A stretch of DNA of 64,000 nt from assembly GCF_017313085.1 (NCBI RefSeq), contig NZ_JAFLNF010000009.1, positions 124,001-188,000 on the forward strand, read 5' to 3'. Source of the DNA: Roseibium limicola. GTDB taxonomy: Bacteria > Pseudomonadota > Alphaproteobacteria > Rhizobiales > Stappiaceae. The position numbers and the translations under genes were made by a program. The notes under the pieces are model-generated. The model was not told where the DNA came from and searched no databases. It saw only the letters and a list, made by a program, of their open reading frames with translations. Of this stretch, positions 7,950 through 16,657 are shown piece after piece (positions within the stretch are counted from its first letter, which is position 1; the number at the start of each line of letters is the position of its first letter).

Positions 7950-9929
7950 TCACCTGAGCGAACAGAAGACGTCCCTTTGACCGGGGCGTGACCAGGTGGT
8001 GTTTCCCGGCTGGCCCTGGAACAGGAAGCCCTCACGGCCATAGGCAAAGCTGGAGGCTGCGCCAAGACGGGGAAGGGTCACTTGCTGAGCCCCCATCTGG
8101 GCAATGGTCACCTGCGACTGGTCCGGCGAGAAGGTCACCCGCAAGTCGACGCCGGCATCACACAGATAGTCGGCGACGCGTACATTGGCGAAACCGGCGT
8201 TGCTGTTGCCGTTGCCAAAGCCCGAGGATGAGCCAAGCGGACGCGGCCCGCCGATGTCTGCCGGTGGAAGCGGACCGGCAGGGCCCCCATCAAAGCCGGG
8301 TGCAGGTGGTGGCGCGCCAAAGCCGTTGTTATTCTGATTGAACGGTTGGGTCTGTGGCTGTTCGAAACGCTGACCGCCAGTGATCGAGACTTCCCGATAA
8401 GGCGAGCGCGAGACGAAGATTCCAAGGCACGGACCATTGGTTTCCCGCACCAGCCAGGCGTGGGTCACAAAGGTTGGCTGGTTCAGCATCTGTCCCGGCT
8501 CCAGCGTAGCAAAATGCCGGGTGTTGCCGTCATAGCCGATCCAGTTGACGTCGACAGGCCGGGTACTGTTGTTCTGGAAGACGATCTGGCCATTGCGTTC
8601 GCCCTGCAGGGACCGAACGCGTCCGGCCTCCGAACAAGAGAGATCAGCGGCAGTGCGCCCAGGACCCGACCCGCCTGGCTGTCCAGGAAAACCGGATGGC
8701 TCTGTCCCAAATCCGTTGGCGGGATCCTCACCAACAATGCGCTGAGGCTCTGAACAGGTGGCCACGAACAGCCGCACCGGGGTGGCGCTGCCCTTCAGTG
8801 ATACCGAATAGGCCGGTGTGCCCTGGATTTGCACTTTCAGCTGGGATTCAGAGATCAGCGACTGCCACAACGGGTCCGTCAACGGCAGGGTAACCTGCGG
8901 AAAGGACTGGCCGTACTGGTTGTTGCTGCTGGAGCCGACGGCCGTGTAGGTCATCGAGAACGCACCGGCGGAAAGCGAAACCGGCTCGGTTACGCCCTCA
9001 GAAGTGCTGGGGGAGGTCTGGGCAAAGACGATGGTCGCCTGGCCGCTCTGGGTCAGACAGGCCGCGCGGAAGTCGATATCGTCGGTTTGCGAAACCCCAT
9101 GGGTCAGATAGCTGCGGTCGCCCGGCTGGCTGCCCGGATCGGATTCCCAGACCCGGTTTTCCGCCTGTCCGACCGTGACCGCATCGCCTGAAGCGGGTGA
9201 TTTTGTCGAGCCGTCCTGTTTGGGGCGGTGCCGGTTGAGACTTTCCCCGACAATTGTATTCAAGTCCTGACTGGACTTGGCGCTCTCCGGCGTATTGTCG
9301 ATCGGTGTGTCGACTTTTTCCAGTGGCTTGAGAAGCGTACCGCCGTCGCCTTTGGTTTTCTTCTCCGTCAGCTGATCACGCGTCGCAGGCGCCTGGCCCA
9401 TTGCAGGCCCGGATTCGTCTGCCGTCGCCGGGTCCTGGTCGCGGGGTGGCTGGGGCCGTGTTGCAGATTGAGCTGGTGTGCTGGACGGGTCGGACTTGCG
9501 GGTTTCGGCCGCAGGCGTTGCTTGCTTGGTTGGCGACGGGACGGCTCCCTCGGAGCCGCCGATGACACGGGCGCCGGCAGGTTTGCCGTCGCTGCCGACG
9601 TCCACCAACAGCGTGTCGCCGGAGCAAAGATCGGCAGAGCGGTTGAGAACACGGCTGTTTTCCAGTGTCACCTGCAGCTCGACAGAGCACGGTGGCAGGC
9701 TGTCGGCACTGCCCAGTGTATCAATCACCACTCCTGCGTCGTCGCGGCTGATGATGGGCCGATAGCGCCCATCTATGGTGACGGAGCGAATGCCCGGTTT
9801 GACGGGTTTGACCTGAATCCTCAACGTTTCCGGTGGGGTTTGAGCCTGAGCAGCCGTGGCCAGCAGTAAAACAGCGGATGCAGCTGCAGAGAACAATAGG
9901 CGTGATGCGCGGTTATTTCGCGGCCGCAT
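7950..9929 (-). CDS. Exported protein with VHL-beta-like and MliC-like domains
   Basis: The ATG at 9929 (GGAGGTCTCC directly before it) gives 659 residues; the 15-nt longer start at 9944 is less likely. Order: signal peptide (SAAASAVLLLATAAQA, cleavage near residue 30), a small beta-rich region to about 130, a Pro/Ser/Thr/Lys-rich linker (130-270), a beta-rich region with Cys (280-395), a segment strongly like the von Hippel-Lindau beta domain (about 435-517: IVFQNNSTRPVDVNWI, DGN, TLEPGQ, THAWLVRE), a Gly/Pro/Asn linker, and a C-terminal domain (587-657) like the MliC lysozyme inhibitor, with YLCDAGVDLRVTF and a final DVFCSLR Cys. It is probably periplasmic or surface-exposed. The domain calls rest on motif recall, not a profile search. 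Confidence 0.7.
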   Translation of the reverse strand: MRPRNNRASRLLFSAAASAVLLLATAAQAQTPPETLRIQVKPVKPGIRSVTIDGRYRPIISRDDAGVVIDTLGSADSLPPCSVELQVTLENSRVLNRSADLCSGDTLLVDVGSDGKPAGARVIGGSEGAVPSPTKQATPAAETRKSDPSSTPAQSATRPQPPRDQDPATADESGPAMGQAPATRDQLTEKKTKGDGGTLLKPLEKVDTPIDNTPESAKSSQDLNTIVGESLNRHRPKQDGSTKSPASGDAVTVGQAENRVWESDPGSQPGDRSYLTHGVSQTDDIDFRAACLTQSGQATIVFAQTSPSTSEGVTEPVSLSAGAFSMTYTAVGSSSNNQYGQSFPQVTLPLTDPLWQSLISESQLKVQIQGTPAYSVSLKGSATPVRLFVATCSEPQRIVGEDPANGFGTEPSGFPGQPGGSGPGRTAADLSCSEAGRVRSLQGERNGQIVFQNNSTRPVDVNWIGYDGNTRHFATLEPGQMLNQPTFVTHAWLVRETNGPCLGIFVSRSPYREVSITGGQRFEQPQTQPFNQNNNGFGAPPPAPGFDGGPAGPLPPADIGGPRPLGSSSGFGNGNSNAGFANVRVADYLCDAGVDLRVTFSPDQSQVTIAQMGAQQVTLPRLGAASSFAYGREGFLFQGQPGNTTWSRPGQRDVFCSLR

Positions 9930-10046
9930 GGAGACCTCCGGCAAGATCGGAACAACAAACAGGGATTTGGCTGTTACTTAGGCAAATCGGCGGCAATAGG
10001 GCAAGCTGTCTTGGGAAACACCCTCGGACGCCCTTCGGTTCCGGTG

Positions 10047-10604
10047 TTATCGCGGCGCGCGCTTCGCAAGAATGCGCTGCAGTGTTCGCCGGTGCATGTT
10101 CAGGCGGCGTGCGGTTTCCGAAACGTTGCGGTCACACAGCTCATAGACGCGCTGAATATGTTCCCAGCGCACCCGATCGGCGGACATCGGATTTTCCGGC
10201 GGCGGCGCCTTGTCTTCCGGCTGGCGGGCCAGGGCTGCGACGATATCGTCCGGGTCCGCAGGCTTGGCGAGATAATCGACGGCACCCATTTTCACCGCGG
10301 TCACGGCCGTGGCGATATTGCCGTAGCCGGTCAGGATGATCGCACGGGAATCCGGTCGCTGCTGGTGGATGACTTCAATGACGTCGAGACCGTTGCCGTC
10401 TTCCAGCCGCATGTCGACGATGGCAAAGGCGGGAGCCTGAATGCGCACCTTTGCGGTGGCTTCGCCCAATCCGTCGGCGGTTTCAACGGTGAAGCCGCGC
10501 TTTTCCATGGCACGCGCCAAGCGCTGCTGGAATGCCTTGTCATCATCGACAATCAGCAGGGATTTGTCAGTGTAGTCGTCCAAGAGCGGCGGTACATCCG
10601 TCAT
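10047..10604 (-). CDS. actR: Redox response regulator ActR/RegA/PrrA
   Basis: The 185-residue protein has a receiver domain with acidic pocket IVDDD, phosphoacceptor Asp64 (AIVDMRLEDGNGLD), the switch Thr in ILTGYGN and Lys in LAKPAD. A Fis-type helix-turn-helix follows at the C-terminus (NVSETARRLNMHRRTLQRIL). In alphaproteobacteria this regulator controls respiration, carbon/nitrogen metabolism and redox genes. It lies about 80 bp downstream of its kinase actS on the same strand, so cotranscription is likely. The family is strongly conserved and the identification is secure; the symbol varies by genus (regA/prrA/actR). Confidence 0.93.
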   Translation of the reverse strand: MTDVPPLLDDYTDKSLLIVDDDKAFQQRLARAMEKRGFTVETADGLGEATAKVRIQAPAFAIVDMRLEDGNGLDVIEVIHQQRPDSRAIILTGYGNIATAVTAVKMGAVDYLAKPADPDDIVAALARQPEDKAPPPENPMSADRVRWEHIQRVYELCDRNVSETARRLNMHRRTLQRILAKRAPR

Positions 10605-10685
10605 CGATGTCTTCCTGTTATTCCTGACTTACGCTCAATCCAGCGGTTCGGTTTACTCAGAAAGGGTTTAGGGCAGGTTTACCCT

Positions 10686-12026
10686 TTAGGACAGCTTATG
10701 GCCGGAAATCCAGGAGGCGTCCACTCGTTCCTTGGTCTCGATTGTCGCACGCGGCCATGTCACACGAATTGAGGCGCCGGTCTCCGGTGGCGGGCGATTT
10801 TCGATGGCGATTTTCGCGCCTGTGCGCTCCAGCAGGGTTTTGGCAATGAAAAACCCCAGGCCCAATCCGCCACCGGTTTCGCTGCGCCCTGCCCGGCCAC
10901 GGGCGGTGACATAGGGGTCGCCGATCTTGGTAAGCAGGTCCTGGCTGAAACCCGGACCATCGTCGCGGATCGTCACGGTGACGGATTTGTTGTCCCACAG
11001 GGCACCGACTTCTGCTTTGCTGTCGGCAAAGTCGACGGCGTTCTCCACCAGATTTCCCAGACCGTAGCGAATGGCGGCATTGCGGGAGCCGACCGGCTCT
11101 GGACCCTCCCCGGACAAAGAGGTTTCCAGCGCGACGCCGAACCCCCGGTGCGGATCGATGACTTCTTCCAGCAGTTGCGACATCGACATGCGCTGGAAGG
11201 TCGTGTCTTCGTCGCTCGACAAGGAATTGAGCCGGCGCAGGATTTCACGGCAGCGCTCGGACTGCTGCCGAATGAGCAGAATGTCTTCCTTGCGCGGGTC
11301 GTCATCCTCGAACTCGTCGCTCAGTTCCTTTGCCGCCAGCAAAATGGTGGCCAACGGTGTGCCCAGTTCGTGTGCCGCCGCCGTGGCCAGTCCATCCAGA
11401 GCGCTCAGATGCTGTTCTTTCTGCAGAACCAGCTCGGTCGCCGCCAGCGCATCGGCCAGGTTTCGCGCCTCATTCGCCACCTTGAAGGCATAGGTCGCCA
11501 TGAAACCCAGCGTCAGCACCAGAGCGACCCAGACCCCGACCGAATAGACCGGCGGGCGTGCAAAGGCCGTATCGCCGGGCCATGGCAGGGGCATATGCAG
11601 GACGGCCAGCAAACTGGCGGCAACGGTCGCCAGTGTTCCCAGCACGATCGTGTAGCGGGCAGACAGCGCTGTCGCCGACACCATCACCGGCGCCATCAGC
11701 AGGAAGGCAAAGGGATTGCCCAAACCACCGGTCAGAAACAGCAGGCCACTCATCTGGGCAATGTCATAGCCCAGCTGCAGCGCAGCGGATCGTTCCGAAA
11801 TGCGCACTGCAGCGGGCGAGCGGATTTTCAGGAAGACGTTCAGCCAGGCAGACAGGGCAACCAGAGAAAAGGCAAGGCCTACCGGCGTCGGATAGCCCAG
11901 GCCGATGCTGACAACGAGCAGCGCGGCGGTTTGGCCGGCAACAGCCAGCCAGCGCAGCCGAACCAGTGTGTCGAGCCGGAGGCGTTGCGAGGGCCCGGCA
12001 ACCCGAAAGGCGGTATTTTCAAGCAT
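10686..12026 (-). CDS. actS: Redox sensor histidine kinase ActS/RegB/PrrB
   Basis: Using the ATG at 12026 (MLENTAFRVAGPSQRL) gives 446 residues; an upstream in-frame start at 12113 would add 29 poorly conserved residues. Six TM helices cover about 25-185. The quinone-binding heptapeptide GGLGNPF is intact (100-106), the H-box AAAHELGTPLATI has His219, and the redox-active cysteine is present in ERCREILRRL (Cys259). The C-terminal ATPase domain carries N, G1 (DDGPGF) and G2 (GGGLGLGFFIAKTLLE) boxes. These features are those of the RegB family, which signals through quinone state and cysteine oxidation. It is divergent from secB. Confidence 0.93.
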   Translation of the reverse strand: MLENTAFRVAGPSQRLRLDTLVRLRWLAVAGQTAALLVVSIGLGYPTPVGLAFSLVALSAWLNVFLKIRSPAAVRISERSAALQLGYDIAQMSGLLFLTGGLGNPFAFLLMAPVMVSATALSARYTIVLGTLATVAASLLAVLHMPLPWPGDTAFARPPVYSVGVWVALVLTLGFMATYAFKVANEARNLADALAATELVLQKEQHLSALDGLATAAAHELGTPLATILLAAKELSDEFEDDDPRKEDILLIRQQSERCREILRRLNSLSSDEDTTFQRMSMSQLLEEVIDPHRGFGVALETSLSGEGPEPVGSRNAAIRYGLGNLVENAVDFADSKAEVGALWDNKSVTVTIRDDGPGFSQDLLTKIGDPYVTARGRAGRSETGGGLGLGFFIAKTLLERTGAKIAIENRPPPETGASIRVTWPRATIETKERVDASWISGHKLS

Positions 12027-12226
12027 AACACCGTTTTGGTCGCCTTTTGCGCGGGTGACAAGAGGTTCTTTACCGACCCTTTGCTTGTCCGCTCTTGTCC
12101 CGACGGGCTGCAAATGCTAGCCGTCTTGCACGGATGGTGGGGAAGCACTGCGGGCCCTCCACCAGGAAGGTTCGGCCGGAGCGGTCGGACTTGCCTTCGA
12201 AAACCGCAAAACGGAATGAGTTGAAG

Positions 12227-12715
12227 ATGACCGATACCAATGACGCCGGCGCGCAGCCGCAGGCAGAAAACGCGCCCGCTGCGCCGGGTATGAACATCCT
12301 GGGACAGTACATCAAGGATCTGTCCTTCGAAAATCCGAATGCGCCGCGCTCCCTGCAGCAGGGTGAGCAGCCGAAGCTTGACATCAACGTCAATGTAAAC
12401 GCACAGCCGGTTGGCGAAGATCAGTTCGAAGTGGTCATTACGCTTTCTGCGAAAGCCGAGCGCCCGGACATGGTGATGTTCAACGTGGAGCTGGTTTATG
12501 CCGGCCTTTTCCGCATCACCAACGTGCCGCAGGAGCATATGCATCCTTTCGTGATGATCGAATGCCCGCGCATGCTGTTCCCCTTCGCCCGCAACATTCT
12601 GGCCGAAGCAAGCCGCAACGGTGGTTTCCCGCCGCTGCTGCTGGATCCGATCGATTTCGCCCAGCTCTACCGCCAGAACATGGCGCAGCAGGCCAGCCAG
12701 GCAAAGCCGAACTAA
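12227..12715 (+). CDS. secB: Protein-export chaperone SecB
   Basis: Holds secretory precursors unfolded and hands them to SecA. The ATG at 12227, preceded by GAGTTGAAG, gives 162 residues starting [12 protein letters not shown]; longer upstream extensions read into the actS promoter region and are not family-like. Conserved segments are [36 protein letters not shown] and the [10 protein letters not shown] helix. A disordered N- and C-terminus is normal. It is followed by a strong bidirectional terminator. Confidence 0.96.
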   Translation: MTDTNDAGAQPQAENAPAAPGMNILGQYIKDLSFENPNAPRSLQQGEQPKLDINVNVNAQPVGEDQFEVVITLSAKAERPDMVMFNVELVYAGLFRITNVPQEHMHPFVMIECPRMLFPFARNILAEASRNGGFPPLLLDPIDFAQLYRQNMAQQASQAKPN

Positions 12716-12738
12716 GGCTTAGCGTCTGGACGAAATGC

Positions 12739-12772
12739 AAAAAAGGCCGTGGCTTTCGCCGCGGCCTTTTTT
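12739..12772. terminator. Bidirectional terminator between secB and moeB-like gene
   Basis: A hairpin with arms AAGGCCGTGGC / CGCCGCGGCCTT is flanked by A6 on the left and T6 on the right, so it has a U-run for both strands. It serves secB (plus) and the convergent moeB-like gene (minus). Confidence 0.9.
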
Positions 12773-12818
12773 CATGGAATATCGGCAAAGCAGCTTGCCG
12801 GCCTGCGTGTGAGCGGCC

Positions 12819-13628
12819 TTATAGCAGCTCCAGCATCTCGACCCAGGTTTTCGGCGCATCGCCGCTGAGCGGGTTCTTTGCCGACCACTTGTATTTGACC
12901 GTCTCCATCCGAAACGCCCGCGCATCAAACAGGATCAGCCGCCCCACCAGACTGTCGCCGGTTCCGGTTAGCTCCTTGATGACTTCCATCGCCTGCATGG
13001 CGCCGATGATCCCGGTCAGCGCACCGAGCACCCCTGCCTGCTCACAGGTCGGCAGAGCATCATCCGCCGGTCGGTTCGGGAACAGGCAGCGATAGGTCGG
13101 GTTCCGGGTGTCGTCGTCTCGGGTTTCATAGGGCTTCAGGGTCGTCAGCGACCCGTCGAACTGCCCGACAGCTGCGGTCACCAGCGGTTTTCCGGCGAAG
13201 AAGCAGGCGTCGGACGTCAAATAGCGTGTTGTGAAATTGTCCGAGCCGTCGACCACCAGGTCATAGGCGGAGACCAGTTGCATGGCGTTGTGGCCTGCAA
13301 GACGCGAAGGGTGCGGGACCACATCCACATTCGGATTGAGCCTGGCGATGGCCTCTGCCGCGCTGGCGACCTTCGGCTCGCCCAGATGTTCCGTGTCGTG
13401 AATGACCTGGCGCTGCAGGTTGGACAGGGACACCGTATCGTCATCGACGATCCCCAGCGTGCCAATGCCGGCGGCTGCCAGATACTGCAGCACCGGCGCG
13501 CCAAGTCCACCGGCCCCGATGACCAGCACCTTGGCCTGTTTCAGCTTTTGCTGGCCCGGGCCGCCGATTTCCCGCATCACGATGTGGCGGGCATAGCGTT
13601 CCAGTTCGGCAGGAGTGAGCGTCATCAT
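12819..13628 (-). CDS. moeB: MoeB/ThiF/HesA-family adenylyltransferase
   Basis: E1-like enzyme that adenylates the C-terminal glycine of a ubiquitin-like sulfur carrier (MoaD or ThiS). The 269 residues show the nucleotide loop GAGGLGAPVLQYLAAAG (38-54), DDDTVSLSNLQRQ, the GSDNFTTRYL loop, YRCLFP and the active-site region TCEQAGVLG (Cys195). Of the four zinc cysteines of E. coli MoeB only one (Cys181) remains: the first is Thr and the C-terminal CxxC is missing (the tail reads NPLSGDAPKTW). It may therefore fold without zinc. Which carrier it serves cannot be told; no moaD or thiS is adjacent. Confidence 0.85.
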   Translation of the reverse strand: MMTLTPAELERYARHIVMREIGGPGQQKLKQAKVLVIGAGGLGAPVLQYLAAAGIGTLGIVDDDTVSLSNLQRQVIHDTEHLGEPKVASAAEAIARLNPNVDVVPHPSRLAGHNAMQLVSAYDLVVDGSDNFTTRYLTSDACFFAGKPLVTAAVGQFDGSLTTLKPYETRDDDTRNPTYRCLFPNRPADDALPTCEQAGVLGALTGIIGAMQAMEVIKELTGTGDSLVGRLILFDARAFRMETVKYKWSAKNPLSGDAPKTWVEMLELL

Positions 13629-13658
13629 GAGGGATGGGGCTTTCTTCAGGGCAGGGGT

Positions 13659-13940
13659 CTAGTGTTGCGCTTCCGGCTGCGGCACTTCCTCGGGCAATGG
13701 ATCGCGGACGTGTTCCTTGACGTTCTCATCACAAGCACCAAACGCCTTGTAGTTTTCCCGCGCGGTCTTGAGGTTGACGTCGTTGGCGCCTTCCGCCAGC
13801 GTTTCATCCTTGCGCTGGTCCGGGTCGTTTTCCCAGAAGCAGACCAGGCAGATGTCCCAGTCAGCGGCCATGCCGTCCGTTCCGAGTGTCAGGTTGCCGC
13901 AACACGGACAGGCGATGGCCTGTGGCGTTTCCGAATTCAT
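13659..13940 (-). CDS. CPCC-type cysteine-rich small protein
   Basis: The 93-residue protein starts with ACPCCGNLTL and later DICLVCFWENDP, i.e. the CPCC...CxxCxWE pattern of the CPCC cysteine-rich family, which probably forms one zinc-binding knuckle. The NDVNLKTARENYKAFGACD helix is also typical. Family function is unknown. It lies 6 bp after the hrcA stop on the same strand and may be cotranscribed with it. The C-terminus is acidic and Pro-rich (DPLPEEVPQPEAQH). Confidence 0.75.
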   Translation of the reverse strand: MNSETPQAIACPCCGNLTLGTDGMAADWDICLVCFWENDPDQRKDETLAEGANDVNLKTARENYKAFGACDENVKEHVRDPLPEEVPQPEAQH

Positions 13941-13946
13941 GTGTTC

Positions 13947-14996
13947 TTATCCTAATATGCGGCTTACCAGTCGAGCCGTGTAGTCGACCATGGGGATGAC
14001 GCGCGCATAGTTCAACCGGGTTGGACCGATTACCCCAAGAACCCCGACGATGCGCTGCTCCCGGTCGCGATAGGGTGAGACGACCAGTGACGAGCCGGAG
14101 AGCGAGAACAGATTGTTCTCCGAGCCGATGAAGATGCGAACGCCGTCGCCTTTTTCCGCCAGGCCAAGCAGCTGGATCAGCTCCTGCTTGTTTTCAAGGT
14201 CGTCGAACAGCAGCCGGATCCGCTCCAGATCTTCGGCCGCGCCCATGTCGGTGATCAGATTGGAGCGTCCGCGCACGATCAGCGTGCCGGGTTCGTCGGC
14301 GGTGGATTGGCTCCACACCGCAAGTCCGGCGTCGATGATCTTTTGCGACAACTGGTCAAGAGCCGCCTGATTGTCGGTTTTCAGCTGCTCCAGTTCCTTG
14401 CGGACCTGACCCAGGGTGCGGCCCTGCAAGCGGCTGTTGAGATAGTTTCCCGCCTCGATCAGCGCAGAAGCGGGAAGCCCTTCAGGCAGGCCGATCACCC
14501 GATTTTCCACGGATCCATCTTCGCCGACGAGAACAACCAGCGCCTTCAGCGGTTCGATACGGATGAACTCGATGTGCTTCAGCCGCATGTCGGACTTATG
14601 GGTCAGCACCACTCCGGCGCCGCTGGACAGGCCCGACAGCATCTGGCTGGCTTCCGTCAGCACCTGGGCAGCCGAATTGGTCTGTTGCGAGGCCCGCACC
14701 TGCACATCGATCTGCCGGCGTTCGTCTTGCGTCAGATCGCCGACTTCCAGCAGCGCATCAATGAAGAAGCGCAAGCCGATCTGCGTCGGCAGACGCCCGG
14801 CACTGGCGTGGGGCGAATGCAGCAGCCCCAGATGCTCCAGGTCCGACATGACATTGCGCACCGATGCCGGCGACAACGACATGTTGAGGGCGCGCGCCAC
14901 ATTGCGCGAGCCCACCGGCTCACCGGTATCGAGATAGGTTTCGACTATGGATCGAAAGATCTCCCGTGACCGCTTGTCCAGATCGCTCAGGCTCAA
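13947..14996 (-). CDS. hrcA: Heat-inducible transcription repressor HrcA
   Basis: Represses groESL/dnaK-type operons through the CIRCE element and is activated by GroEL. The TTG at 14996 with AAGGGAGA upstream gives 349 residues starting [18 protein letters not shown]; a longer reading to 15095 lacks a ribosome-binding site. The N-terminal winged helix ([27 protein letters not shown]) and the GAF-like dimer domain are complete. No CIRCE element was found in its own upstream region. It is divergent from rph, the usual hrcA-rph arrangement of alphaproteobacteria. Confidence 0.94.
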   Translation of the reverse strand: MSLSDLDKRSREIFRSIVETYLDTGEPVGSRNVARALNMSLSPASVRNVMSDLEHLGLLHSPHASAGRLPTQIGLRFFIDALLEVGDLTQDERRQIDVQVRASQQTNSAAQVLTEASQMLSGLSSGAGVVLTHKSDMRLKHIEFIRIEPLKALVVLVGEDGSVENRVIGLPEGLPASALIEAGNYLNSRLQGRTLGQVRKELEQLKTDNQAALDQLSQKIIDAGLAVWSQSTADEPGTLIVRGRSNLITDMGAAEDLERIRLLFDDLENKQELIQLLGLAEKGDGVRIFIGSENNLFSLSGSSLVVSPYRDREQRIVGVLGVIGPTRLNYARVIPMVDYTARLVSRILG

Positions 14997-15108
14997 CTGG
15001 TCATTCTCCCTTGTTGTCCGGGGATTGTCCCGCACAAGAACCGTGATGTGAAGGCCGCTTCTGGCCGGATGGACTGGCAGTCTGCACGGGCTCACTTGTC
15101 ATGGCTAG

Positions 15109-15138
15109 ATATAGGCGCAAAACCGGGGCAGCGTGCAA
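15109..15138 (-). promoter_or_regulatory. Candidate sigma-70 promoter for hrcA
   Basis: Reading leftwards, TTGCAC (15138-15133) is separated by 18 bp from CTATAT (15114-15109), about 110 bp ahead of the hrcA TTG. The match is only moderate and this is a weak call. The remainder of the hrcA/rph gap (14997-15260) shows no CIRCE inverted repeat. Confidence 0.3.
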
Positions 15139-15260
15139 GCAGCCTTTGCGTTGTGCACGTTGAAGGTCTACAAGGCGCCCCAACACTGTTTCTGACAGTC
15201 CAGAGATTTCCTGCAATTCCGGCGCGCTTGCAAGTGCTGCCGGCCCCTGAGGAGGCTGTG

Positions 15261-15974
15261 ATGCGCCCTTCCAAACGCGCTGCAGACGAGCTGCGCCCCG
15301 TGACCCTCGAGCGCGCTGTTTCCAAACACGCCGAAGGCTCCTGTCTGGTGAAATTCGGCGACACGCATGTGCTGTGCACCGCCAGCCTGGAAGAGCGTGT
15401 CCCGCCGTGGTTACGTGGCCAGCAGCGTGGATGGGTGACCGCAGAATATGGCATGTTGCCGCGCTCCACCGGCGGCCGTATGCGCCGTGAGGCCAGCACC
15501 GGCAAACAGTCCGGCCGCACCCAGGAAATTCAGCGACTGATTGGTCGCTCGTTGCGCGCTATCGTTGATCTGGAAGCGCTTGGCGAAGTGCAGATCACCG
15601 TCGATTGCGATGTCATTCAGGCCGATGGCGGCACGCGTACCGCTGCCATCACCGGCGCCTGGATTGCCCTGCGCGACTGCATCGACTGGATGCGGGCTCG
15701 TGACATGGTGAAAAAGGATCCGCTGAAGGATCACATCGCGGCGATTTCCTGTGGCATCTACAACGGCGCTCCGGTGCTGGATCTGGATTACGCCGAGGAC
15801 AGCACGGCAGAAACCGACGCCAATTTCGTGATGACCGGCTCCGGCGGCATCGTCGAGATCCAGGGCACCGCAGAAGGCGCACCTTTCTCCGAAGAAGAGT
15901 TCGCCCAATTGATGGGACTGGCAAAGACCGGCATCGGCCGACTGATCGATCTGCAGAAAATGGCTATTCTCTGA
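15261..15974 (+). CDS. rph: Ribonuclease PH
   Basis: Phosphorolytic 3'-5' exoribonuclease for tRNA 3' ends. The ATG at 15261 with GAGGAGG upstream gives 237 residues; longer readings start inside the promoter region. Family motifs: [65 protein letters not shown], and [18 protein letters not shown], which contains the phosphorolytic-site residues. The C-terminus ends normally, without the frameshift known from E. coli K-12. Confidence 0.96.
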   Translation: MRPSKRAADELRPVTLERAVSKHAEGSCLVKFGDTHVLCTASLEERVPPWLRGQQRGWVTAEYGMLPRSTGGRMRREASTGKQSGRTQEIQRLIGRSLRAIVDLEALGEVQITVDCDVIQADGGTRTAAITGAWIALRDCIDWMRARDMVKKDPLKDHIAAISCGIYNGAPVLDLDYAEDSTAETDANFVMTGSGGIVEIQGTAEGAPFSEEEFAQLMGLAKTGIGRLIDLQKMAIL

Positions 15975-16018
15975 GCTGCTTTGCCGCTGGAGACCGAGTT
16001 GAGGGACAGGGAACGACA

Positions 16019-16657
16019 ATGACCGCCAGAACGCTGGAACCGGGCCGCCTTGTGGTGGCAAGTCACAACAAGGGCAAGATCCGCGAGATCAATGATCTTC
16101 TGGCCCCTTACGGGTTTGATGTGGTTTCCGCCGGTGAGCTTGGCCTGCCCGAGCCGGAAGAAACCGGCACGACCTTTGAGGCCAATGCCGAACTGAAGGC
16201 GGTGGCTGCGGCGACGGCCTCTGGCCTGCCCTCGCTTGCTGACGACAGCGGCTTCTGCGTTGCGGCGCTGAATGGCGACCCCGGCATTTATTCTGCGCGC
16301 TGGGCCGGGCCTGACAAAGATTTCGCCATGGCCATGCGCACCATCGAGGAAAAACTTCAAACAGCCGGCGCCACCACCCCGGAGCAGCGCGCGGGTTCGT
16401 TCGTCTGTGTGCTTTGCCTGGCCTGGCCGGACGGTCATGTGGAGTATTTCCGCGGTGACGTCGAGGGTGAAGTGATCTGGCCCCCGCGTGGCACGGCCGG
16501 GTTCGGTTACGATCCGGTCTTCCGTCCCGAAGGTCACGAACGGACCTTTGGCGAAATGACATCTGATGAAAAACATGGCTGGTCGAAGACCGAGCAGGCG
16601 CTGTCGCACCGTGCGCGGGCTTTCCAGCTCTTCTCGAAGGCTTGTCTGGAGGGCTGA
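16019..16657 (+). CDS. rdgB: Non-canonical purine NTP pyrophosphatase (dITP/XTP)
   Basis: House-cleaning enzyme of the HAM1 family that hydrolyses ITP, dITP and XTP. The 212 residues contain [13 protein letters not shown] (nucleotide loop), [26 protein letters not shown] metal/base motif, and [19 protein letters not shown]. It lies 44 bp after rph, and its stop (TGA 16655-16657) shares a base with the hemW ATG. The rph-rdgB-hemW order is the standard alphaproteobacterial one. Confidence 0.95.
   Translation: MTARTLEPGRLVVASHNKGKIREINDLLAPYGFDVVSAGELGLPEPEETGTTFEANAELKAVAAATASGLPSLADDSGFCVAALNGDPGIYSARWAGPDKDFAMAMRTIEEKLQTAGATTPEQRAGSFVCVLCLAWPDGHVEYFRGDVEGEVIWPPRGTAGFGYDPVFRPEGHERTFGEMTSDEKHGWSKTEQALSHRARAFQLFSKACLEG

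Noticed and set aside
14997..15260. CIRCE element for HrcA autoregulation
   Set aside because: No TTAGCACTC-N9-GAGTGCTAA-like repeat in the hrcA/rph gap.
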